Shown: one piece after another, positions 1 to 10,718 of the stretch | Layout of the letters: every line of letters starts with the position of its first letter | Position numbering within the stretch: the stretch's first letter is position 1 | NCBI GenBank assembly: GCA_030737875.1 | Contig: CM060915.1 | Location: 356,063,863 to 356,127,862, forward strand | Origin: Allium sativum | Lineage: Eukaryota > Streptophyta > Magnoliopsida > Asparagales > Amaryllidaceae | Length of the DNA: 64,000 nt | Reading direction: 5' to 3' | Notes under the pieces: generated by a model | What the model was told of the DNA's origin: nothing | The model's input: only the letters and a program-made list of their open reading frames with translations | Databases searched by the model: none | Made by a program: the position numbers and the translations under genes

Positions 1-265
1 AAGTTATAGGAAATTTGTTGATAAAAAGGATAATGTAATGAAAATGGAAAAGGATTGGTGAAAAGGTGTTAATTAACTCTAGTTCTTTCTAGTTTTTCTA
101 TTTTACCTGATTTAGCAGCATTCCTTTCCTTTATCTTTGTTTCACTGGATGAGGGTAGCCGTGTGGGGCCATTGCCACGTTGATATGAGTCAGGCCTTGC
201 AGGACATCCAAATTGTAAGCTTAATGAAGTTGTCCATAGTAAATCTCCAAGTGTATATTAGTGGT
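1..265. mobile_element. Left flank of the TAT host element
   Basis: No gene is visible here. The stretch ends with GTGGT (261-265), which nearly matches GTTGT just after the CD element (34692-34696). It is therefore probably continuous with 34692 onward, and so part of, or next to, the old Tat-type element into which CD inserted. I cannot place an LTR boundary in it. Confidence 0.45.
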
Positions 266-1369
266 TGTAACGTCTCGCCTTTTTGACCGCTTCAAATCGG
301 TATTTAAACCAACTTAAAACGTTCAAACCGACGGATCGTTATGTAGCTTACAGATTTAAAAAAATAGAATCAACACAGAATAAATAAATAACACAGTATT
401 GAACAGCAAAATAAACTTTATTATATAACCAGAATTTTTGATATAATATTTTCTACACAGCGGTTTTAAACAAAAATTTAAATACATGAAAATGTTATTG
501 TTTTTAAAATATCAGAGTGCGTCATCTTCTGAAATCCCCAGCTTCGTCGATCTTGAATCCTGAGTTGTGATCTTTAAAATCTGTATTGCTCGGGTCTGAC
601 CCAAGCGTTCCATGCAAAAACATAAAACATTCGAGTCAGGATTAATCAAAGTTCAAGTAAATTAATTTCAATAGAAACTGAAATATAATAGTTAATTCCA
701 ACATTGATATCATATATAAATAAACAGTTGTGATATCTGTTCATACTAATGTATATGTTTTCAGGGACTGTGATTCCAGGAGCTTGCGTATACACACATG
801 TACAGGTACATATCTGTACCGCCTCAGCATCCCAGAATCAGAAATAACCAGTGCGAGGAAAATCACAAAGTGTGCAAAACGGGACAGCATAGCAAGACAA
901 TGTATCGACTGGTATAAGAAATTTGTATACCAACATCAAGTACATATTCAGGTTCACAAAACGGTTTAAATGTGACGAGAGGACGAATATGAAAAATATG
1001 TATAGGTAAGCCAAACCGTGAGGCAGTGCATAACAAACTCACGGTGCGTGTCTTTATTTCAGTAGGTGGCATATGTAAATAACCTCATATTTAGTCACTT
1101 TTTTAAAGCAAGTTATTCTTGCTACATGTTGATAAAGAATGGACACTAAATGAACCATTAACTATATAGTCAAAGGGAGCTCTGTTGCCTTCATTTTGAA
1201 CTTATAAGTAGCAGACGCAACCATCATGCATTCCAAAACATATAAAGCAATTAAAACATTTCAAATGTATATACATGTCAGGTGCCATGATAATTTTCCC
1301 TAGTGTAGGATCACGATGGCTCATACAACTATTCCAGTGTTTAATGTTCATGGTATTAGTCGTGAGATG
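266..1369 (-). repeat. CD 3' LTR, distal part (before E insertion)
   Basis: Aligns by eye with 30862-31955 of the other CD LTR with scattered substitutions. The last five bases, AGATG at 1365-1369, are the target duplicated by insertion of E. Near 588-606 the minus strand has an 8-bp stem (GCTTGGGT with ACCCGAGC, loop CAG), about 320 nt from the LTR 3' end. Confidence 0.88.
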
Positions 1370-1761
1370 TGTAACACCCCGTATTTTCTGTGAACGTATA
1401 TGTAACAAATTATAGTATACTTAATTTTTAGGAGAATAATTAAGGGAAACGGGTTGCGCCATTGCGTTCGTCTCGAAATTCTGCTTGAGATAGAGTCCGA
1501 GTTTGCGCAAAACGGATATCGTATGAAGGAGATATGGACGAATAAAGTTAGGCAGAAAAACCGGAAACAGGCCAGAAATGCACTAGCGCACTTGTGAAGT
1601 GCGCCAACACAAAAATACACTGGCGCACTTGGGAAGTGCGCCCATGTCGAGCCAGAAACCTGCACAGGGTTCTAGAGAGTTCTAGTGATGATTTTTGATG
1701 TGCTGGACAGAACCTGATGGCTTCTAGGGTGATCTAATGGTTCTGAAACACTCTCTACTCC

Positions 1762-1769
1762 TATAAATA
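1762..1769 (+). promoter_or_regulatory. TATA box of E 5' LTR
   Basis: TATAAATA, 392 bases into the LTR, followed at plausible spacing by an ACCCTAGCCGCC-type leader common in plant transcripts. The same box is at 21157-21164 in the 3' LTR. It implies a short U3 and a transcribed LTR portion of about 3.2 kb. Confidence 0.6.
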
Positions 1770-2212
1770 TGTGATTAACCTAACCCTAATTCATATAATA
1801 TTGTCTATGACACCATTATGCTACCAAACTTTCTCTTAAACCCTAGCCGCCGCCTCTAAATATAATCTCAAGTGTTCATTCACAATTCAAATTAAAGTTT
1901 AGAGCTGCAACGACAATCGAAGAAGATTAATCAGCGTTTCTGCATCAAATTCGATTTATAATCCTTTTCTTTAGCCACGAAAGGCAAGTACAGTTATTTT
2001 CCGATATAAACGTTAATTATGATTGTGGCATGAATTGTAAATCTGAATCTGAGGTTATGTTTGTTCTTTTTAGATCTATCTTATTCTGTATCTCTTTCTT
2101 CTTTTTATTCTATAGCCAGGCTACTACGAGCCTGCGCCGAATCTCATAAGAGATTAACGCACGAACGCTGAATTTTGGGACAAATAATGAATAATGCATA
2201 ATTGGACATGAA

Positions 2213-2331
2213 ACTATTGCCTATGACTATGATTCATGACTATGAGACTATTGCCTATGACTATGATTCATGACTATGAGACTATTGCCTATGACTATGA
2301 TTCATGACTATGAGACTATTGCCTATGACAT
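2213..2331 (+). repeat. 34-bp tandem repeat in E 5' LTR
   Basis: About 3.3 copies of a 34-bp unit beginning ACTATTGCCTATGACTATG. The same array is at 21613-21729 in the 3' LTR, so it predates the insertion of this copy. Confidence 0.85.
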
Positions 2332-2857
2332 TGAATAAGAAACTATTGTGATTTGTCGCCCATGACTATTGTAGTTAGTTTCTTACGCTTATTCCCTTAA
2401 TGATACTAGATCTCATATTTAGTATGTAACTTTGCTAGTTTATTCCCATTCACTGTTATGTACATCGAGCCTAATGGGGCCATTTTCATTGTATTTGGTT
2501 CATTATTTCATGCCTATTCTTTCTTGTGCTTATCTCCTATTCCTTTTGCTAGGGCCATTTCATGAGTACTTAGAGAACTTGTTGAAACATTGGGCGTAGG
2601 TTAATTAAGTTAATAAATATGTTGGCATAATTTGAATTGGCTATGATAGAGAATGATTTACATGAATATTAGTCTTGGACAAAAATGGTAAACTAGAATA
2701 TTAAATCTAGTTTTGACATGAACTGTAAATGGGAATATTAAGGCTAAGATTTGGGGCATATATTGTATTATGAATTATGACCTTGATTTAGGCATGTAAG
2801 TTTAGGCTAAATCTATGATTAGGCAAGATAGGTAAATAAAGTTTTAGATATATATAT

Positions 2858-3110
2858 AATCTGCTAAATCTGTTATCTGCTAAATCCGTTAAATTGCCTA
2901 ATCCGTTATCTGCTAAATCTGTTATATTGCCTAATTTGCTAATTCTGCTATATTGCCTAATCTGCTAGATATGTTCATCTGCTAAATCTGTCATCTGCTA
3001 AGTCTGCTGAAAATGCCTAATCCGTTATATGCTAAATCTGCTAAAATGCTTAATCTGCTAAATCTGTTAAGTCGCCTAATCTGCGAAATCTGTTATCTGC
3101 TGAGTTGATA
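2858..3110 (+). repeat. Degenerate CTGCTAAATCTG repeat in E 5' LTR
   Basis: Irregular repeats of words such as CTGCTAAATC, CTGTTATC and TTGCCTAATC. The 3' LTR equivalent is about 22255-22505. No reading frame is involved. Confidence 0.7.
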
Positions 3111-3257
3111 TATTTATTTTGTTATTGACATAATCTGAATTGGCTATAGTTATGAATAATTGACATGTATATTAGGCATGGGCATAAATGGTAAATTATT
3201 AATTAATTGGCCGTAAAGATAAACATGGCTAACTCGAGGTTAGAATGAGTTTGCGGC

Positions 3258-3262
3258 GTAAT
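3258..3262. repeat. Target site duplication of AB, left copy
   Basis: GTAAT, repeated exactly at 16930-16934. The uninterrupted site is seen in the E 3' LTR at 22656-22660. Confidence 0.93.
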
Positions 3263-3674
3263 TGTAACGACCCGGATTTTCGATGACTTTGGTTATCGAC
3301 ATAAGCTCGGTGTCGATAACCAAAACACCGAAAAATCCCGGTAATTAATGAAAGAAATTAGAAGGTGAGAATAGATAAGATAGAAACTTAGAATAGAAGA
3401 AGAAGAAGAACACAACATCAGAGTAACACGAACCTCACAGCGGAACGAATAACATATAATAGATAACATAACTTTGAAATATAACAGTTATGTATACAAT
3501 AGCACTTATCAGAGTACAGCAATTACAACACAGCGGAAATAACTATAGCTATATGATCTTGAAGCCTCCTGCTCCAAGCTCTCCAAGTAAACCTGTAAAC
3601 TCCTGACTACTTGACTGCCCGTACAAATTTAGGCACCCAAGAGTTTAGGGAAAACAACAAAGTAAACTCCGGGT

Positions 3675-3688
3675 CAGTCATGGGACTG
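3675..3688 (-). other. M4 hairpin in AB 3' LTR
   Basis: A 5-bp stem, CAGTC with GACTG, around loop CCAT in the minus sense, followed by ACC. A second stem, GAGTTTA with TAAACTC, follows at about 3641-3669. Its distance to the LTR end is 412 nt, close to the equivalents in E, F and G. Confidence 0.6.
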
Positions 3689-5069
3689 GTGTGAGTAAAA
3701 CAGTTTAAACAGGTATATGAACAAGTAAACGATATCTCATAAGACCACGCCGCAGAACGGAACGGGTTTTTCCCTTATGAGAATCCAAAATATCTTTATA
3801 TCAAAAACCTTTTGATATTATAATAATGTCTATGTACAAATAGATATCAACTAGCAAAAACGCTTTCATCTCACGTTCTACATATATAGTATACAATCAA
3901 AATCGCAAGCATGTATTGGATAATGGATTTCCAACTATGACAAGGTATGGAACCACCTTCCGATCAGTGTACTCTAGGAACGATACACTGGAGTTCAACA
4001 AGAACATCTTGCAACTCAGCCACACATGACCGACCACTCATTTCGCTTGAGTGTATCGAATGTACATCACCAACGATTGGGATCAGCAACCATTCCCGTA
4101 TATATATGGGACAGCATTGATAGATTTAAGAAACAAATGAATATTCTCTAGATAGGTGATTATACACCCTACTTCGGTGCGACCGACTTAGCCATGCTGC
4201 CTGCCCGATTTCTGTCATTTACCGGTTGATGAGGCTTGAGGTTACGCTTCATCATCACATTAGATTCACTTTGAATGCCACATTTTCAGATCCATCGAAA
4301 ATCACTAATTTATATCTACAACAGTACGTTACGTGTTAGCTAAAGAAGTTTCCTTCTCCGCTTCCACTCTTGGTATAGTTGAAGAAATCAATGTACGTGA
4401 CCTTTCTGGAAATACTTTGTCAGACATTCATCAACACAAGTCATCCTCATTCACTTAGAATGTCACATCGTCATACCCGCCAAATCACAAATTGATTTAT
4501 CCAAAAGTAACACGGGTATACAGCTTAGAGAAACGAATTCCTCCGCCACCAAACGTGAATACGTTTGAACAGATCAACTTACGCGATCCATTGGATATAC
4601 TCTGTCAGATCTTCGTCCATACAAGTTGTCCTGGGACTGGACAAACCGAAGGCACTATTCAGTATATCCATCTTAGTCATTGTTATCTAAGACTTATACA
4701 ACAGCCCTTGCATTTTACTCCGTCTTCAATTATCTTTGGCATAAATGATTCGCAATGCTTATGCCAATACAGAGTGGTTCTTTGGATAATAATCCAACCG
4801 GTCTCTCCATATTAACAACGTTAAAATGGTCAAAACTCCGATAGTCTATGAGTTAACTATCAAAGAAAACAAGTGTGCAAACAACGATATTATTTCCAGA
4901 TGGAAATTATATCAAACAAACATCATTTAACATTTATCTCTTTAGTTCATTTTACATCTCCTGTTTCCCTATATTCAACATTTGCTATTTTCTATATTTA
5001 GAAAATATACGTTATTAACACTGGAAACATTTCCATTCCTTATTTACAAATCACTACTCTTCCCCAACT

Positions 5070-5150
5070 ATCAGTCCCTGACTGTGAACTAGTATGAGAA
5101 CAATTCCCTAAGTATAAATCCCGAAGGCCGAAACCAACATCAGATAGGCA
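5070..5150 (-). other. M1 motif in AB 3' LTR
   Basis: The minus strand carries CTGATGTTGGTTTCGGCC, then TTCGGG, an AT-rich arm, and CTTAGGGAATTG, ending GGGACTGAT. The same block recurs in F (twice per LTR) and CD, and in a shorter form in E, always in the element's sense orientation. Confidence 0.75.
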
Positions 5151-5479
5151 CTTAGAAAACCATTCAATTTACTAATCTCTAGTCAGTTCTAATTTTACTT
5201 AACTCTATTTGATTAACTCTGATTGATCAACTCTAACTGGTTAATTCTAACCGATCAACTCTAACTGGTCAACCTTAATTAATTAACTCTAACTGGTTTT
5301 ACTTGGTTTGACTAACTCAATTTATTAACTCGACTGACTAATTCAACTCGATTAACCTAACTTGATTTACTTATCTCGATTAACTGAACTAATCACTTCG
5401 ATTAACTCGACTAATTCACTTTGGTTAACTTAACCAATTCACTTAACTAATTCACTTAGTTTAACTTAACTAATTCACT

Positions 5480-6320
5480 TAACTCCTGTCGAATAAACTA
5501 TATTCGATAACTCCTCTAACTCTATTCGAATAAACTATATTCGATTAACTCATTTACTCTATTCGAATAAACTATATTCGATTAACTCCTTTTCTCTATT
5601 CGAATAAACTATATTCGATTAACTCCTTTACTCTATTTGAATAAACTATATTCGATTAACTCCTTTTCTCTATTCGAATAAACTATATTCGATTAACTCA
5701 TTTACTCTATTCGAATAAACTATATTCGATTAACTCCTTTGATCTAACTCTAATCGATTAACTCCATCGAATAAACTATATTCGATAACTCCTTTTCTCT
5801 ATTCGAATAAACTATATTCGATTAACTCCTTTTCTCTATTCGAATAAACTATATTCGATTAACTCATTTACTCTATTCGAATAAACTATATTCGATTAAC
5901 TCATTTACTCTATTCGAATAAACTATATTCGATTAACTCCTTTGATCTAACTCTAATCGATTAACTCCATCGAATAAACTATATTCAATAACTCCTTTTC
6001 TCTATTCGAATAAACTATACTCGATTAACTCCTTTTCTCTATTCGAATAAACTATATTCGATTAACTCATTTATTCTATTCGAATAAACTATATTCGATT
6101 AACTCCTTTGATCTAACTCTGATCGATTAACTCCATTGAATAAACTATATTCGATAACTCCTTCGATTTAACTAATATTCTATAACTCACTTCGATTTAC
6201 TAATAATCGATAACTCCTTCGAATAAACTATATTCGATAATCTCCTCTAGAATAAACGATATTCGATAATCTTCCCTTTTGATTTAACAAATCGATAACT
6301 CCTTTTTGAATAACTAAATT
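5480..6320 (-). repeat. 37-bp hairpin-forming tandem array in AB 3' LTR
   Basis: About 18-20 units of roughly 37 bp. Each contains TCGAATA, five bases, then TATTCGA, a perfect 7-bp inverted repeat. Variant units change both arms together, for example TCGATTT with AAATCGA. The flanks are related TTAACTC-rich degenerate repeats (5150-5480 and 6320-6700). The array at 12906-13760 in the other LTR differs in unit number. Confidence 0.88.
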
Positions 6321-7410
6321 CGATAACTCCTTTCGATTTAACTAATCGATAACTCCTTTGTGTTTAACTCTATTCGAATAACTAATTCGAATCACTCTTA
6401 TTTATTTAACTCTATTCGAATAACTAATTCGATTAACTCTAACTGGTTAACTCTAACTGATTAACTCTAACTCGATCAACTCGACTTGATTAACTCGACT
6501 TACTTAACTCAACTGGTTAACTCTATTGAACTGGTTAACTCTACTGAACTGGTTAACTTTACTGAACTGGTTAACTCTACTGAACTAGTTAACTCTATTC
6601 AACTAACTCGACTCGACTAACCCCTTTCGAATAGCATATTCGTTTTACTAACTTTCGAATACCATATTCGATTTACTCCCTTCGATACCATATTCGATTT
6701 ACTTTATTCACTTTATAAAGATTTCCTTTTTAACAACGTTTTATTCATTTGAAAAGATTTACTTTTAAATAACGGTTCTACACTTTAAAAATGATTTCCA
6801 TTTTATAACGTTTCCTTTTCAATTCTATTTGTAAATGTTTTACAAATATTTCCTTTTCAAATTTATTCTTGAAATATTCTAACTCCTTAAATTCTCTGAA
6901 AAATTCGCCACAACCTCCTTTGTAACGGGAGCATCTGGAAAATCCCCAAACCCGCCACACAGGCCTTTCCATTCAAAAAGAAAATGGTTTGTAATTATTT
7001 CCTTTTTGAATATCTCCTATTTATAAATATTCCAATTTATAAACATTTCTTATTTATAAATATTCCACTTTATAAATATCTCTTATTTATAAATATCCCA
7101 TTTTATAAATATTCTATTTTCAATATCACTTTGAAAATCCCCTTATCAACATTTCGGTATGTTATGGTATTCAATCATATCAAATCACGATGTTCAATAT
7201 CGTCCAAGTACATATAATCGCCCACAGATTTTATATCACATCATATAACAATATATGAAAAACAATAAAATAACTGTTGAGGAATCCAGTCGGATTCCTC
7301 CAACCTGTCTCCCTGCATCCACAGATGTTACACAATATGATTATCATCACTTTTAGTTCAATATAAATTATTCTGATAGCAGAATCAATATATAAATATT
7401 TAACGGTTTA

Positions 7411-7455
7411 TATATATATATATATAATTACATATATATATATATATATAATTTT
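7411..7455. repeat. TA microsatellite
   Basis: Two runs of alternating TA split by a short TTACA-like interruption. The equivalent in the other AB LTR is shorter (14824-14858), as expected from slippage. Confidence 0.8.
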
Positions 7456-7557
7456 CACAAACTGACTAGCAGTTCAATCAATGAACCAACACACAGCGAT
7501 CAACAGATGATTAACAATTCTAAAAATACATTATAAAAATATAACTGTTCAGAGTTG

Positions 7558-7572
7558 GTGAGTTTTACTCAC
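7558..7572 (-). other. M6 hairpin and possible 5' splice site, AB 3' LTR
   Basis: In the minus sense GTGAGT, AAA, ACTCAC forms a 6-bp hairpin. It is preceded by CCAAA, so AAA followed by GTGAGT also reads as a splice donor. F has a matching hairpin at 46286-46302 in the same place relative to its TATA box. Confidence 0.45.
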
Positions 7573-7929
7573 TTTGGCAGTTCATCGTTAAAGAACGATA
7601 AACTGTTATTTAATTTGAATCAAACAATTTATTTCGCCATAAATTCAGACGAGCTCCATTCCACTCCCAGTCTGTTCCATTGGGTAGTGTTCGTCCATAC
7701 GATCCCATATGATCCTGTTTTGCCTAATTCTGATATCGTATTGAAGAGTTACGATATTTAGAAGTTAAATATACATTAAAATGGATTTAAACTTGGATTA
7801 AATGGTAAATGGGCTTTACCCAATCAAACACAGCCCAACACCCTTCAACCCAACCCGCGTCTGGTCCTCCTTCTTCCACGATGACCAAGCTGGACCACTG
7901 CTCCTCATTTCAAAACCATGGCCGAACAT

Positions 7930-8160
7930 TTACCTCCCAAAATCCCACCATTTACTCCATGGTGAACTAAATAAGAACCACCATTTCGATCCTCGTCGAG
8001 TCTTCTTCCTCCCTACATCCTCCATGCCGGACTCGAACATCACTCCTTGGTCGCGATCTCGAGCAGCCACGAGAGACCAGCGACAGTTATTGGATCGGAA
8101 ATCACCCAAAAATGGCGTACACAACCCATTTTCCCTCCTCAATCCAAAAATGACATCCAT
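7930..8160 (-). CDS. Short leader ORF in AB 3' LTR, unknown
   Basis: An open frame of 76 codons starting at an ATG at 8160, roughly 280 nt downstream of the LTR TATA box. The product would be basic and Trp-rich near its C-terminus, with a KKTRRGSKWW segment. I recognise no domain, signal peptide or membrane segment. The same frame is open in the other LTR (15335-15565) with two visible amino-acid changes. That is expected of near-identical LTRs and is not proof of coding. It could be an upstream ORF of the element's transcript or chance. Confidence 0.2.
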   Translation of the reverse strand: MDVIFGLRRENGLCTPFLGDFRSNNCRWSLVAARDRDQGVMFESGMEDVGRKKTRRGSKWWFLFSSPWSKWWDFGR

Positions 8161-8441
8161 TTGACCCAATGCTTCTTTAATTTGGTTAAAACTTGAACCC
8201 TAGAAAACTGATGTACATCGTCGAACCCCCAATGCTTGCGTCGCACCCACCAAAGGCATTACCAGATCGAAGAGGCTACCATGAGGATCACAAATATGTT
8301 TGCTTTGCGATTTATAGGATTTAATTCGATTTTCCTTGATTTTCTTTGAGATCGAATATTTTTCTGGTTTGTGAAAATGTGACGGTGCAAAGCCATTTAC
8401 CAGAGAAAAAATGAGATTAGGGTTTAGTGAAGTGTTGGGGT

Positions 8442-8449
8442 TATTTATA
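8442..8449 (-). promoter_or_regulatory. TATA box of AB 3' LTR
   Basis: TATAAATA on the minus strand, 858 bases into the LTR, followed by an AAACCCTAA-type leader. Equivalent at 15849-15856. It implies a transcribed LTR portion of over 5 kb. Confidence 0.55.
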
Positions 8450-9307
8450 GGAAGAATTTAAATATTTTTATAATCGATTTTTATATTGACTTATAAGTAA
8501 ACGCTATTTTTACCTGCCCTCTAAAATTTCTATGATCACATACAATACCCAAAAATCACGGAAATTGACATGCAGCTAGAGTTCGACATTACGGTCCCAA
8601 CGAAACTGGTTTCGTCGAATTCCGACTCCGTATGCTCACACAGCGTATTTTTAATTGTCAAAATACTAACTGTTTTTCACTCTAAAAATCCGTACGGCCA
8701 CACAGTGGCTTTAAAAATCACGAAACTGGAAATCTAGCAATAATTTGATGTTGCGGATCCAACAAAATTAGTTTCGTCGAAATCCGACTTCGTTTGCAAA
8801 ACCGACTATTTTTAAAGCTCTGAATGACCCATTTAAATATATAAATATATTTAAATATAATTAAATTAAATATAAATAGATTTATATTATCGTATATCTT
8901 CACATATGATATCGTACAGCTCCACACGTTTCTTGTTTCACAGAAATCCGGCTTAAAACGAATCCTGTACATTCAGTTGAAGTTCAAATCGCCAAATAGC
9001 GAACTGCCGCGCCATTTCAAGCTCGATTTTAATTATAATATAATTATACGTTCAAACTGTCGTCGATTGAATATATCTGTCAATATAATTCAACTCTAAC
9101 CTGAAATATATATTTTGAATTGCCCACTTCACATTATATTGTCAATTCAGCTAATTCTGATTATTTCAGAATTATATATATTATTTAATTATTATATTTA
9201 ATTAAATATTCCTTATAATTTAATTAACGACCATTATATCCTCTATACTCTTTTTAAATAATTAAATTAATTAATTATTATATCGTCGAAAAATGCTGGT
9301 CATTACA

Positions 9308-9320
9308 TTCTTCCCCACTT
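9308..9320 (-). promoter_or_regulatory. Polypurine tract of AB
   Basis: The minus strand reads AAGTGGGGAAGAA immediately before the 3' LTR, the expected plus-strand primer. Confidence 0.85.
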
Positions 9321-9325
9321 AAAAT

Positions 9326-9343
9326 AATTTCGTCCTCGAAATT
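9326..9343 (-). other. Pre-PPT hairpin of AB
   Basis: AATTTCG, loop AGGA, CGAAATT on the minus strand, a perfect 7-bp stem. Elements E, F, CD and G have a hairpin in the same position with different stem bases. Confidence 0.7.
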
Positions 9344-9485
9344 GCTAAGTTAGAGGACGACCCTATCTATTGGAATTCCTAAGATTTGTTTACCTCTCAA
9401 CTGCAGTTTCAACTGCACCAATTAATATTGACTAAAATATTTATTCATTCCGACTAACTAAAATTTTCAAAAATTCTGAAAATTT

Positions 9486-9578
9486 TCTAACACTTTAAAT
9501 ATTCAGAAAATTTCGCCATAACCTCCTTTGTACAGCCCTATCGGTAAAACCACAACTCGCCTCTCTAGGCCTTCTCCA
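9486..9578 (-). other. M5 motif, AB internal copy
   Basis: The minus strand contains GGAGGTTATGGCGAAATTTT followed by a GTGTTAG block. Another AB copy is inside each LTR (6880-6970 and 14297-14384), and F has the same internal-plus-LTR pairing. Confidence 0.65.
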
Positions 9579-10706
9579 ACCCAAAAGAAAATCAAACAGC
9601 CAAGCGGCTTGCCAATTCGGCTCATAAATTCCAAACTCATATCAAATATAAACTTGTACCTTTTTGTCGGGCATTTCATTATCTCCCTACCATCTGTTAT
9701 CAACTCGGCATATACAAATGCCATCCCAATCAACTCCAACCAAGTTATTCTTAACACAACCATTCGCTTATTCAAGCCGAATTTAATATCAAATTTGAGT
9801 TTCAAATTCCAAACTCTCAACTTATCATTTCAAATCCAGATTATTCTCTAATCACTTCAGTTTTTCTTAACCTATCATCTCAAGTTAAATTCTGGTTTAT
9901 TATTTATTTTTACCATCCCATTCGAATTAACTTCACAAGTTAAATTTTAATTTCTAGAACTTAAATTCCCGGTTTTATTTCAAATCAAATTTGAAATCAT
10001 AATACCAATTCAAAACCTTTGAATTTCTAAACAACTTGCTTTCTCAAAACAATTCAAATTAAAATCTCTGGTAGTAATCCACCACTTAGAACTCGAAAAT
10101 CACACCAATGATACTGCGCAGTCATCATCGGAATTATTTTCCAGCGACCCAAGTGATTTCAATACTATATCATTTCAAAACCCTTACTAAATACATCCAT
10201 TTTGAAAACATCTTAAAATCTCCCAAGAACTTAAAATTTCCTTATTTTAATTCCAAATCTGATTTAAATTCATATTTAATTCATCTTATTTCATATACTT
10301 TACTTATATGAATTTTGATTAGTTATTTATAGCCATTTCACTTTTATAATCTTACTCGATTATAATACAACCAATATATCCAATATTATATAATTTTGAT
10401 ATATATATATATCCTTTCTATATCAAGATATATCTTGGGTAAACTTATTTTAATTTACCCTCTTTTCAAAACATATCGTGACGACCCATCGTATTCGAGT
10501 GTTTAGTAACTCCTACCGATACAGTGGATCAAACTGATCGACCAGAACTCATAAACAACCCAACCAATGAATCTCGATAATATAAAACCAATTTTATATC
10601 AAATACAAATACGCACTCGTATATATACACTCAAACTCAATCTAGGGTATTACTAACCCTATCTCTACCGAGTCACGCCATAGAGCCAAGGTAATTCTTA
10701 ACTTAA

Positions 10707-10718
10707 GCTCTGATACCA
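10707..10718 (-). promoter_or_regulatory. Primer binding site of AB
   Basis: The minus strand reads TGGTATCAGAGC, complementary to the 3' end of plant initiator Met tRNA, two bases from the LTR end. Confidence 0.92.

Larger units (their letters stand above)
1370..3262 (+). repeat. E 5' LTR, first part (U3 and leader start)
   Basis: Matches 20766-22662 of the 3' LTR. It contains a TATA box at 1762-1769, a 34-bp tandem repeat at 2213-2331, a degenerate CTGCTAAATCTG-type repeat at about 2858-3110, and the first arm of M2 copy 1 (3241-3262). It is interrupted at 3262 by element AB. Confidence 0.92.
3263..9307 (-). repeat. AB 3' LTR
   Basis: Aligns over its full length with 10721-16929. Reading along the minus strand the landmarks are: TATA box (8442-8449), hairpin M6 (7558-7572), M5 (6880-6970), a hairpin-forming tandem array (about 5480-6320), M1 (5070-5150) and hairpin M4 (3675-3688). 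It is shorter than the other LTR mainly through a 220-bp deletion near 8915. Long runs without any convincing gene. Confidence 0.94.

Noticed and set aside
4492..4815. 107-codon open frame repeated at 11953-12276
   Set aside because: Antisense to AB and conserved only because the two LTRs are near copies. No start context, domain or composition supports a gene.
5480..6320. CRISPR-like array
   Set aside because: Units are directly adjacent with no unique spacers, they contain inverted repeats and lie in a plant LTR. It is a simple tandem array.
9503..9851. Overlapping frames on both strands in AB internal region
   Set aside because: Both are about 105 codons and overlap almost fully. Neither resembles gag or pol, and the sequence contains the non-coding M5 block.
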